Source: Prorocentrum cordatum (lineage: Eukaryota; Sar; Dinophyceae; Prorocentrales; Prorocentraceae). From it: DNA of 64,000 bases. The position numbers and the translations under genes are program-made. The stretch covers positions 47,963 through 111,962 of the forward strand of contig CAUYUJ010022092.1 of assembly GCA_963575745.1 (NCBI GenBank), given 5' to 3'. How positions within the stretch are numbered: the stretch's first letter is position 1; each line of letters begins with the position of its first letter. Positions 56,401-63,590 of the stretch are shown one piece after another. Under the pieces are notes generated by a model. It saw only the letters and a list, made by a program, of their open reading frames with translations, did not search any database and had not been told where the DNA came from.

Positions 56401-56938
56401 ATACGAGCTCCAAAAGATGGAATGTGAGGGCGGCGTCCCGACGCTCATGCCCGTACACGTGCTCGTGGACGTGTCGCGTTTTGTCGACGTGATGCAGTAT
56501 TTCCGCTGCCCCACGGTCATGGGGCCTGGAAAAGCAGCGCAATGGGGCGCACATCCGAACTTTGATCACCACACGAGCGACCTGATCAATATCATGCAGA
56601 ACCGTGGTATCACTGTTCTTCCATCCGACCATTGGGTGGATACGTACGATAGGATTACCCCTCAGGCCTGGCACGCCAAGCAGAACAACCATAACATGGC
56701 AATGTTTACAACGCAGTTCTGCGACGCAGTATGCTATCGCAATTTCTGCGCTTTGATACAGTCTCTACCTTCTCAGCCTTATCCATTCAGGCCGCCATTG
56801 CTGACCGCTATCACAGACGATCAGGCCTACACGCAGGCCAAAAGAAATCATGGCAGCCCTCGATTTCAGAGAAAAGATGACAAACGAATGGAAAAGAGAT
56901 CTCAGCCTCACGACGTTGATGACACAGACGGCAAATGA
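53348..56938 (+). CDS. ORF3: rest of RNase H plus ~950-residue novel domain (1196 aa)
   Basis: Copia homology starts at about residue 29 (PTESEIVALDSALRLEGL, 53432), giving the Glu of RNase H missing in ORF2; the last catalytic Asp is D152 (LEDNQAVIK) and the end signature is KYVGTKEQIADMMTKHF (about residue 200). A basic Cys/Lys/Pro-rich insertion splits RNase H (residues 60-140). After residue 228 copia homology ends. Beyond: a Cys/His cluster (CGFQCVGQANHEGLCAC, about 280), a basic Pro/Arg stretch (about 310-332), and a long folded-looking region (about 370-1170) with well-mixed composition and many Trp/Tyr/Asp. I do not recognise it; VMVVWSANDIAC (about residue 987) faintly resembles the Asn-Asp block of SGNH hydrolases, but no GDS motif is seen. 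Ends 89 bases inside ORF4. Confidence 0.8.
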   Translation: MFLLRLLDPMRSFQSTLYVRNKRLFHSPTESEIVALDSALRLEGLPLLSFWEAVVGVAKTCKEKNACLSCHRHVDPEMCPTLAAKKKRKPTPRKAPPTRGSSPSRRQLPLNTDLPTPPKRRTISHEGAVLHVDPEPAQEISAPKVRLIALEDNQAVIKIAQKGRAPALRHLHRTHRINLDWICETCQLEHIELKYVGTKEQIADMMTKHFETKKADLWKDLLEHSLIFPATPIQCPPVRGPRRPDGLPHEAEPPKLNGCPYICKILLTEKERWGEVGSECGFQCVGQANHEGLCACMYHIGVPAADIASRTPRSRARSPHGRHPRRPPSPPRDAEKIRTLIIRSCRSNFTTRATKLTSILFAACEANVSEIGSNPDPPTHEMDQAQPLHLVGWPIGYDTECDPNARDDDRAGVTYHAQTGRPRDPEDGYIYIHQRRADRSGEFDLRVPDESSIRDFARFASVEAKRWANTGSGSVGGNANYEYNAFTATPWLSFMRAMCMISSLFNRNPSVQESVRGLHDHLNAVIPGSHRKCPPEDFTTMILKTEWMMIRNDWSKLGSAVLGQYAEDSVRDTQRYYNNGLCAPSDVYQNGLVTPCYAPKIDRATAKLPTRPPGIARTSDTSGHIGHIVEDNLVTNMRAFSDLNQTNKFRRKLTTWLTARGGSGSIGSNSKTVATPSDHANGWVAILDDPHDTERTYRWTPYNEGNDFFGEAADQIGSNDPGLTPGNDVDPFELDHAKYSAFCGGRLVSTLLSDNGWHSIIQGDLGLLLHHAFGPSGHAYKWTNLYTDSTWIMQPKKGAKSAKHKKYPTFGTDELNAAQKRIDLANASNTALVPLFMPCLNRAEYMGGATLEHLSTIIRDDIMMWAFSFGNYREWFRQNDTPIGQVCVCLPEAGYDDIRYGMEQLRKQRFEKEDSRTDAILNNQFENTLEQRNMIRKIREARGLMFQSDNASIKKWRELNETIWDYWANDFPSYVKQKHDCRGLNVMVVWSANDIACANHGQNTVDMRRHQNRVPTNVYELQKMECEGGVPTLMPVHVLVDVSRFVDVMQYFRCPTVMGPGKAAQWGAHPNFDHHTSDLINIMQNRGITVLPSDHWVDTYDRITPQAWHAKQNNHNMAMFTTQFCDAVCYRNFCALIQSLPSQPYPFRPPLLTAITDDQAYTQAKRNHGSPRFQRKDDKRMEKRSQPHDVDDTDGK

Positions 56939-59231
56939 GATGGCTCATTGTGCGTGGATGGCATCATGTGCCGATGGTGCATTGCCGGCATCACTGCCTG
57001 CCGAAGCAGGCGACACCATTGAGCCTACTCCTGGAATGTCGACACGTACGCCAGCACCTGATCCTGGCGATCCTGACAAAACCCTTCCTGATAATGATCC
57101 ATGGGTTATTGCATACAACGACTTATTCCAGTACCTGATGCTGTTGATCAAAGACTACCCTGGGGCTTGGGCATCTTGGCATTCTCTTGAGAAAATGGAA
57201 CTCCTACATCCCAAGATTGTCAAAACTGTTGAAGATGCACATGCAGTTACTTGGGTTGTGTTCGAGCAATTCTTACATCAGATCAAAGATTTGGATGGGG
57301 ATGATAATGCGACCAAAGCAAGAATCATTGCAGAAGATAACAGGTTGACTTCTCACTGCATCGGCCCAGCTGCCGCGAACGAGAAGAACATCGAAGCATG
57401 CAAAACATTCTTCAAGCAGAATGCACTGGATCGGGTTGCTTTGGGTCATGACCCCGATGTTCCTACAGCCGTATGGAAGGCAGCTGCTGATACAGCACAG
57501 CCAGCCCCACCAGGCCCATTGCCTGATCCACTGCAACCTGGACCGCAATCGATAAAAGTGTCGCAACCATCGACTCCCGAACCCAAAGCAGAACAGCAGC
57601 CAGCAGATCAGCTCCCCAAGGCTGAGGCGGTACCGGTTCCTGACGACGGCACTGACCTCGAGGCCATGGAGCTGGAGGCAACTCCTGCCGAGGAGGGCCC
57701 GTCTCCACATGAAATGAATATATTATCATGGCAGGACAGCTGTGAGCGTTCCATGCACGAGGACATCAGCAAGATCGGGATATTCGATAACGCATGCACT
57801 ATTCGAGAGTGGAAGCTACAAGCAGGCATCAAAGATGACCATCCGTACATGTGCCCAATGTTACGGGGCACGCGCGCGACCAATGGATTTGCCTGCGTGG
57901 AAGACCATGACTGGTACGATCAACTGTTGCATGATGATAGTGTGATTGCTCATGCGCCTGACATCGCACAGTCTGGTTGCTTCCCAGAGTGGAAATGGAT
58001 ATCATTACCACATTATGACGATGTACGTTATGGTCCCGAGCTAATTGAAGAAGAATGGCTGGGAGCAATCAAATGGATGAGCAAATACATAACGACTATG
58101 TTACGCCATGAGATTCACTATAAAAAGTTTTGGATCAATCAATTTCATGATAGACGTATCAATATCTGGGAGAAAACAACAAAGAATGAATGGAATATTC
58201 CAAGCAATTGGAAATCCTTTAAAGAGATGGTCGAATGGAAATTCAGAGATCGCAAAGACAGACACAATGGACCATCCATGGAAGCGGCAGTGGCACATTT
58301 TAAGAAAGATGGTGAAAATGATGGATATGCCGATTGGAACGACTACTACCCGATATTCATCATTCGTGCGTTCCAGAAACATATTGATTCGCAGAAAAAC
58401 AGAATCGAGATATATGCCAAGCCGATCCCTGAGGGAGGTGACCCCAGTTCTTTTGACTGGAACAGCGTCATCGCTATTCGATGCGTTTCTGGTCACAGTT
58501 GTGTCAATCCATCTTCCAAGCCATGGAATATGGGATGGGAGAGCCTACAATGGACAGATGTTAAATATCTCCATCACGGCACAGCATCCCGCGCTTGGAA
58601 AAACATATTGAAGACAGGGATCATTCCTGGATGCGTCGATCCATCTTCTCAGAGAGACAAACATCATAAACCATCACAGCGCTCTGAGGCATTCTTTAGT
58701 GCTAGCACATATTTGAACAATGTCCAAAATAATCCACACACTTCAGTGGAATCATACAAGTTCAATAACTACAAGAACGAGGTCGAGCTGGTGATCAACA
58801 TGGAGATCGCCACAAAAGCAGGTTGCAGATTTTGGCTGGGTGCTCAGGGCGCTATCATGACAGAGGACGCGGTACCCGCTGCGGCAATTATTGCAATTCG
58901 CCGCCTCAAACCACACCACATGCATGGCCAGCAGTTATGGCCAGATGGCGACCCGTGGGACTACCCGCCATTGGCAGCAAGACAGCCATTGAGCAAGTAC
59001 GAGATTTGCGCCTACCTTCCTGGAGAGCTCATCGACGACCCTCCTGGGATAGCACCTGTCAACCCCGACCAGAACATGGAGCCTCCAAGGACAACGTCAG
59101 CATCAGCACCTTCGGTCCAGCTGGGGGAAACCCCTGCTAGCCGTACATCTGCAGACGACGCCTTGGATGAACAAATAGTCCGCGCTATGGTTCGGGAGAC
59201 CAATCACAAAGCAGATGATAAAGAATGGTGA
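56850..59231 (+). CDS. ORF4: protein with Tpt1/KptA-like RNA 2'-phosphotransferase domain (793 aa)
   Basis: Starts Met 56850, overlapping ORF3 by 89 bases in the next frame. Residues 1-210 helical; 215-285 Pro-rich linker; 290-540 Trp-rich and charged, unrecognised. Residues about 540-690 show the Tpt1/KptA order: IRCVSGHS (R544, H549; family I-R-x-x-x-G-H-S), LHHGT (H576; family L-x-H-G-T), then ILKTGIIPG, a His/Arg-rich loop with SEAFFSAS (family R-x-H-V-H-L-S position, diverged), ELVINMEIATKAG (family beta strand), and GAIMTEDAVP (family G-V-x-L-T...VP). Tpt1 removes the 2'-phosphate left by RNA ligation, transferring it to NAD; the fold is that of ADP-ribosyltransferases, so another NAD-using activity is possible. 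The downstream Arg residues of the classic tetrad are not securely aligned. Confidence 0.65.
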   Translation: MAALDFREKMTNEWKRDLSLTTLMTQTANEMAHCAWMASCADGALPASLPAEAGDTIEPTPGMSTRTPAPDPGDPDKTLPDNDPWVIAYNDLFQYLMLLIKDYPGAWASWHSLEKMELLHPKIVKTVEDAHAVTWVVFEQFLHQIKDLDGDDNATKARIIAEDNRLTSHCIGPAAANEKNIEACKTFFKQNALDRVALGHDPDVPTAVWKAAADTAQPAPPGPLPDPLQPGPQSIKVSQPSTPEPKAEQQPADQLPKAEAVPVPDDGTDLEAMELEATPAEEGPSPHEMNILSWQDSCERSMHEDISKIGIFDNACTIREWKLQAGIKDDHPYMCPMLRGTRATNGFACVEDHDWYDQLLHDDSVIAHAPDIAQSGCFPEWKWISLPHYDDVRYGPELIEEEWLGAIKWMSKYITTMLRHEIHYKKFWINQFHDRRINIWEKTTKNEWNIPSNWKSFKEMVEWKFRDRKDRHNGPSMEAAVAHFKKDGENDGYADWNDYYPIFIIRAFQKHIDSQKNRIEIYAKPIPEGGDPSSFDWNSVIAIRCVSGHSCVNPSSKPWNMGWESLQWTDVKYLHHGTASRAWKNILKTGIIPGCVDPSSQRDKHHKPSQRSEAFFSASTYLNNVQNNPHTSVESYKFNNYKNEVELVINMEIATKAGCRFWLGAQGAIMTEDAVPAAAIIAIRRLKPHHMHGQQLWPDGDPWDYPPLAARQPLSKYEICAYLPGELIDDPPGIAPVNPDQNMEPPRTTSASAPSVQLGETPASRTSADDALDEQIVRAMVRETNHKADDKEW

Positions 59232-59426
59232 ATTGCCTTGTCATACTGTCGCGAAGCTCTTCGACCGATCACATCGAAGATCATGCAAAAAGATTGGGGC
59301 CGTCGCCCTGCATTTAATGATGTTCGAATGGGAGACTTCATTGTCGTCAAGAATCGGGGTTCTACCAAATGCTTTATTACGACAATCACTGGCCCAAGGG
59401 CAATCACAATACCAAAATTGCCTTGA
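59232..59426 (+). CDS. In-frame extension after the ORF4 stop
   Basis: After the TGA at 59229 the same frame stays open to 59426 and reads ALSYCREALRPITSKIMQKD and DFIVVKNRGSTKCFITTITG, which is protein-like. It could be a readthrough extension of ORF4 or a remnant of a longer protein broken by the stop. No family match. Confidence 0.35.
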   Translation: MALSYCREALRPITSKIMQKDWGRRPAFNDVRMGDFIVVKNRGSTKCFITTITGPRAITIPKLP

Positions 59427-59863
59427 CCAAGGGACACATATATGGTCCAATCATCCATTTCGGCATCTTCGACAAGTTCTTCGCGGTACAAGTACCTATT
59501 CTCAACTACGGTTTACGATGGGTAAACCTATGGTATAATGACAAAAGCATGCCCCTCAAGTGCGTTGTCTTTGCATTACCGATTCGTATCGAAGAACACG
59601 CCATTGACCCAACATATATGGACACCGCCTTGAAAAAGGTCCAACATCATGCAGCGAAAAGATACTCCAGCACAAGATTGATGGCAGTTTACCATACCTT
59701 GGTATGCCGAGCATTCATAGACCACGTATTCCGCGTACACCGCCCAGAAGGCCCGCTCCTCGGACACCCGATCCCGACGAGCTGGTGGCCACACCTGCCG
59801 AGGACAACGCTCATGCGGGCGACTCTCCTCGACAGACTGCAGCATCATCGCGTGATCCTTTGA
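59369..59863 (+). CDS. ORF5: unrecognised small protein (164 aa)
   Basis: Frame 2, overlapping the ORF4 extension at its start and ORF6 by 160 bases at its end. The first ~110 residues (MLYYDNHWPKGNHNTKIALT to about AVYHTLVC) look folded, with aromatic and hydrophobic residues spaced regularly; the last 50, over the ORF6 start, look like a frame shadow. No motif recognised. May be the continuation of ORF4 after a frameshift. Confidence 0.4.
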   Translation: MLYYDNHWPKGNHNTKIALTKGHIYGPIIHFGIFDKFFAVQVPILNYGLRWVNLWYNDKSMPLKCVVFALPIRIEEHAIDPTYMDTALKKVQHHAAKRYSSTRLMAVYHTLVCRAFIDHVFRVHRPEGPLLGHPIPTSWWPHLPRTTLMRATLLDRLQHHRVIL

Positions 59864-61623
59864 TCGCCGTAATCGTGGGCATATCGAACATGACGCTCAC
59901 CGCTGATGAGAAAGCTGCGAACGACAACATGAGAGCAGATCTCTCGGCAGACATCCAAGCAGATGAGCAGATTGAGGCAAGCATAATCGGCAACATCATT
60001 GGCCCGTCATCGGACTTCCTTAACCATCCTGATTACGACCCCGACGAGGATTCAAGATGGATTAAACAGTCAGATGACTGCCGTGTATATTGTTGGACAT
60101 CTGAGCTGCTGGTGGGTTCGCCTATGATCAAGATGAAACAGATCATCGAGATACACAGTGGCGCGGACAGAATTGTAATGGACAAAACACAATCGCATTT
60201 ACAATTTGAGATTCGATTTGGATCGACAGCATGGAATGCAGAGTCATACCAATTGAATTACGATCATACCCACAAATGGGCACGTGACTTACCAAATTGC
60301 AGCGCAGATCATTTCTTCAAAAAGTTGGTACATTACCTCGACCCAGAGACTATCGAGGATTCGACCACAGGCATCTTTCAATGGATCTCCAAAGTATACC
60401 AGAACATGTTGAAAGATAGTATTGCGGAGCTTCCAGATTTCACCAAAGAGGCCATCCATGAGAAACATCCTGCACTCCAGGCATTGCGTGACCTATTCAA
60501 AAATTGCACTGAGACATACGGTAATCCAGACTTTCCTGTATGGGAAGAGCTGGTGGAAACACCTGCTGCGCCTCGTGAGCAAGGCGCTGAGCAGGATATT
60601 CCCCAGGATCCAGGCAGCGTTGCGTCTGCAGCTCCCCATCAGGAAACCATGGTACGTATCTTAGCCGAGCAGACGGGACGCAAGCGCGAGGAGGGCGACA
60701 ACGAGGCTACCTTGCAGGAGAAAGCTCGCCGTCTTCGTGAAGAGAACGTATGCCATGGCGGTACCGAGGATACGGACAACACCAAGCTAGAGTACAAAGG
60801 ACTGCCAGGGGAAAGATTGTCTAGGATCGAGATCGAGGGTTTAAGTAGATCAATCGCTTCCCGACCGAACACCGAGACGAATCGTGAGGCGATCAATCAG
60901 ATCGGCCAGAGCCTCGCTCGCGGTCAGGACACCCGCTGGGGATCCCGCGATCACCTCACATCGGAAGGGGCCCCCGAGACGATCTTGCATCCCATACCGC
61001 TGTGTCAGAATTGCGGTCGAGATCTGTCCCTTGGGATTGTCACAGGTGACGGCACACTTTGTGATATCTGCTGGCAGTATACCGTGGCCGTAGGCGCCAC
61101 GGGTAAGAGCACCGCCACACAGAGCGATCTCGCGTACCTCCAGAAGCTGACGAACTGGATCAAGACGACACCCTCTGAGGACCACATCGCGAGATACATG
61201 AAGGACGGTGCGCACGTCATTATGACGGGCGCGCGATCGCACGCAGGCAATGAGAAAGATCAGTTGCGGAGATTGGCCAATGCGTCCAGAAAGAGGCATC
61301 AGAAGTGGGTCGAATCAGGTAGCCCTGCTGCACACGAGTGCAGACTGATGGGCGAATCCGAGGACGACCGACCTCTGTACTACCCATTCGCCAATCTCGT
61401 ACAACGCTTTCTCAACGACCTCAAGTTCCACCACCAAATGACAGGTGCCCGCGCGAACATCGGCAAGAAGCCCTGGACCGTGGAGGACATGCGCGATGCG
61501 TGGGACATCCTCGACGTCAGTATTAGGACAGGACAGGCTGGTCGGAGGAAATGGTGGCTGAACGAGGGGCGCCTCGACAGGCAGACGCGGCAGGCCCGCG
61601 GACTGGTCGCGGTTTCTCCCTAG
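59704..61623 (+). CDS. ORF6: unrecognised protein with zinc ribbon (639 aa)
   Basis: Start at Met 59704 in a Pro/Arg-rich N-terminus (to about residue 50), then an acidic helical part, a folded-looking region (about 100-280, SEIHSG/KKLVHYLDPETIED type), a charged linker (about 290-410), a four-Cys zinc ribbon C434-x2-C437...C453-x2-C456 (CQNCG...CDIC), and a helical, basic C-terminal third ending LVAVSP. No known enzyme motif. The ribbon and basic C-terminus suggest nucleic-acid binding; that is inference. Lies between ORF5 and ORF7 on the same strand and is a clean 1.9 kb frame, so it is probably a real protein of the element. Confidence 0.7.
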   Translation: MPSIHRPRIPRTPPRRPAPRTPDPDELVATPAEDNAHAGDSPRQTAASSRDPLIAVIVGISNMTLTADEKAANDNMRADLSADIQADEQIEASIIGNIIGPSSDFLNHPDYDPDEDSRWIKQSDDCRVYCWTSELLVGSPMIKMKQIIEIHSGADRIVMDKTQSHLQFEIRFGSTAWNAESYQLNYDHTHKWARDLPNCSADHFFKKLVHYLDPETIEDSTTGIFQWISKVYQNMLKDSIAELPDFTKEAIHEKHPALQALRDLFKNCTETYGNPDFPVWEELVETPAAPREQGAEQDIPQDPGSVASAAPHQETMVRILAEQTGRKREEGDNEATLQEKARRLREENVCHGGTEDTDNTKLEYKGLPGERLSRIEIEGLSRSIASRPNTETNREAINQIGQSLARGQDTRWGSRDHLTSEGAPETILHPIPLCQNCGRDLSLGIVTGDGTLCDICWQYTVAVGATGKSTATQSDLAYLQKLTNWIKTTPSEDHIARYMKDGAHVIMTGARSHAGNEKDQLRRLANASRKRHQKWVESGSPAAHECRLMGESEDDRPLYYPFANLVQRFLNDLKFHHQMTGARANIGKKPWTVEDMRDAWDILDVSIRTGQAGRRKWWLNEGRLDRQTRQARGLVAVSP

Positions 61624-61681
61624 AAGGGACGGAACCCGTGAACAGTTCACTCAGCGTAAGCTTGCCGCAATTGCCAATGAG

Positions 61682-62158
61682 TTGTTAGGCTCCCTCGGTC
61701 CGGCACATGCCGACCAGAGGGGGGTTTATGCAGGGATGAGAACCGATCCCGATACACAATCCCACCAGTCCGATGATGCCATGGAGCCGCGCCATCCGCG
61801 GCCGCCGCCGCGCCCTGCCCCTGGCGATGCTGCTGCGTCCAGCGCCTCAGGCGCGACGGACTACACGCCCGCGGGGCCGCGTGCCAAGAGAGCGCGTACA
61901 TCAGATTACGCCGCGTACTGGCGCGACGACCTCGAGGACAGCTACTGGGGTCTCAGGTACTGGAGTTACTACATCAACTGTTGGATCTACATCGCGATCA
62001 ACAACGATGAGTACGTATACATCCAGGACATCACGTGCAATGATTGGTTTCGCAACTGGATCCCGAGAACGGCTTGGGAGACATTCACGACGAGCTACGT
62101 GACGTACAACGGCCAGAGGATGTGGGACCGCAGGTTCTACAAGAACGGCAACACGTAG
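61682..62158 (+). CDS. ORF7: small Tyr/Trp-rich protein (158 aa)
   Basis: Starts Met 61682, 58 bases after ORF6, in frame 2. N-terminal half Pro/Ala-rich with a basic AKRARTS word (possible nuclear signal); C-terminal half very rich in Tyr, Trp, Asp and Asn (WRDDLEDSYWGLRYWSYYIN type), ending KNGNT. Unrecognised. The start could be a later Met (61739 or 61781). A hairpin follows directly. Confidence 0.55.
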   Translation: MLGSLGPAHADQRGVYAGMRTDPDTQSHQSDDAMEPRHPRPPPRPAPGDAAASSASGATDYTPAGPRAKRARTSDYAAYWRDDLEDSYWGLRYWSYYINCWIYIAINNDEYVYIQDITCNDWFRNWIPRTAWETFTTSYVTYNGQRMWDRRFYKNGNT

Positions 62159-62175
62159 TGAGTCGGCCGCAAGGC

Positions 62176-62227
62176 CCACCGCTCAAAGGCGTGAACTTCG
62201 ATAACCAAAGTTCGCCTTGAGCGGTGG
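62176..62227. terminator. Strong stem-loop after ORF7
   Basis: CCACCGCTCAAAGGCG-TGAACTT pairs with AAGTTCGCCTTGAGCGGTGG across a CGATAACC loop: about 20 base pairs with small mismatches. 17 bases after the ORF7 stop. May be a 3'-end, RNA-stability or packaging signal of the element; role inferred. Confidence 0.6.
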
Positions 62228-62243
62228 CTATTACATACTTTTA

Positions 62244-62272
62244 GGCCACTTCATTCTATAACACAAGTGGCC
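62244..62272. repeat. Second small hairpin
   Basis: GGCCACTT (62244-62251) and AAGTGGCC (62265-62272) are exact reverse complements around a 13-base loop, shortly after the larger hairpin. Confidence 0.55.
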
Positions 62273-62829
62273 ACACACACACAAATACCTTTTGCGATGA
62301 CCGAGGCAGCCTCCCAAGGAGCAACGCCAACGGGAGCCGCCAAACAGAATTTATACACATGAGTTTTCGTGTTCATCAACGCGACATTCTGTCTGGCCAG
62401 ACATTTACTTTCACACGAAGATGTGTTCAATTTAAAGATCGTGTTTGTCAACGCGACCTTAGCATGCATATTTTAGCAGTTTAAACCTGATTGCGTCGAG
62501 AATAATCTGATTGTTGGTGGCAACACCTGCCTCGCAGAAGCGAGGCAGTTTGCATGTTGCTTTAACGCTCAGATCTTCTTTCTCCGCCCACCCTTGTCTC
62601 ATTCTTCTCCGCCCTCGAGTGCCGAAGCGTTTTGGGGGGCGCACCGAGGGGGCACCAAAGCGTGCCTGGCGAAGAAAGGGGGGCTCAGGGTGCTCCTTCT
62701 AACTTCACTTTGCAGCTGTGGCTTCGCTGATTTTAAGCCCAGCTGCCTCCTGACTTAAGGACTAAAGGAGTTCAGAGGTTACGGATTCCCTTCCTCTGTT
62801 CCCGAGTCCTGCCTTCACGGGCGGGATTC
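62273..62829 (+). other. 3' untranslated region of the LTR element
   Basis: About 560 bases without a gene. A word (G)TCAACGCGAC occurs at 62375-62384 and 62448-62457. Nothing else recognised. Confidence 0.5.
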
Positions 62830-62840
62830 GGGACGGGGGG
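62830..62840 (+). promoter_or_regulatory. Polypurine tract
   Basis: GGGACGGGGGG directly before the 3' LTR, the usual plus-strand primer position. One C interrupts the purines. Confidence 0.6.
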
Positions 62841-63035
62841 TGTGAATGGAACCCGTGTAATACCCTCATATATACTCCTTATCCTTACCTCTCCTGCGCC
62901 TGGCCGTTTGGGCTCAGGTAGTGAGATAGATCGATCAGACCTTGATCGCGCGGGAGGGAAAGATATCCATCTATCCCTCCTTCTCTCTACCAACGGATCA
63001 GGGGTTCTGTACCCTTGTACTTCAACCCCATAAAC

Positions 63036-63036
<1 letters not shown>
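62841..63036 (+). repeat. 3' LTR (196 bp)
   Basis: Begins TGTGAATGGAACCCGTGTAA and ends CAACCCCATAAACA. Same length as the 5' LTR, six substitutions. Confidence 0.95.
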
Positions 63037-63083
<47 letters not shown>

Positions 63084-63549
63084 CGTGGTAGTAGTAGTAG
63101 TAGTAGTAGTAATAGCAGTAGTAGTAGTAGCATTAGTATTAGTAGTAGTAGCAGCAGTATTAGTAGTAGTAGTAGTCGTCGTAGTGGTCATAGCAGTCGC
63201 ATTATTATTAGTAGTAGTAATAGTAGTAGTAGTAGCAGAAGTAGTAGTGGTAGTGGTAGTAGTATTAGTCGTAGTAAGAGTAATAGTAGTAGCAGTAGTA
63301 GTAGTAGTAGTGGTGAACGTAGTAGACGTAGTAGTAGTAGTAGCACTAATAGTAGTAGTAGTAGTAGTAGTAGTAGTTGTTGCAGTAGTAGTGGTAGTCG
63401 TCGTAGTAGTTGTAGTAGTAGTAGCAGTAGTCGTGGTAGTAGTAGTGGTAGTAGTAGTAGGAGTAGGAGTAGGAGTAGGAGTAGGAGTAGTGGTCGTAGT
63501 AGTAGTGGTAGTAGTAGTACTACTACTACTACTAGTAGTCGTTGTAGTC

Positions 63550-63590
<41 letters not shown>

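Larger units (their letters stand above)
45129..63036 (+). mobile_element. 17.9-kb Ty1/copia LTR retrotransposon with extra ORFs
   Basis: Complete by structure: 196-bp LTRs, a 5-bp duplication (GTAGT at 45124-45128 and 63037-63041), a possible primer site after the 5' LTR and a purine-rich tract before the 3' LTR. The order PR-INT-RT-RNase H defines Ty1/copia. About 8.1 kb follows RNase H before the 3' LTR end, with ORFs 3-7. Typical copia elements are 5-10 kb, so this is unusually large. LTRs differ at 6 of 196 sites (about 3%), so insertion is not extremely recent. Interior base composition is visibly nearer to balanced than the GC-rich flanks, which suggests an independent evolutionary history. 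The GTAGT duplication is weaker evidence than usual, since the target is itself (AGT)n. Confidence 0.9.

Noticed and set aside
56300-56700. SGNH/GDSL hydrolase domain in ORF3
   Set aside because: Only an Asn-Asp block resembles the family; no GDS Ser motif or convincing D-x-x-H triad end was found.
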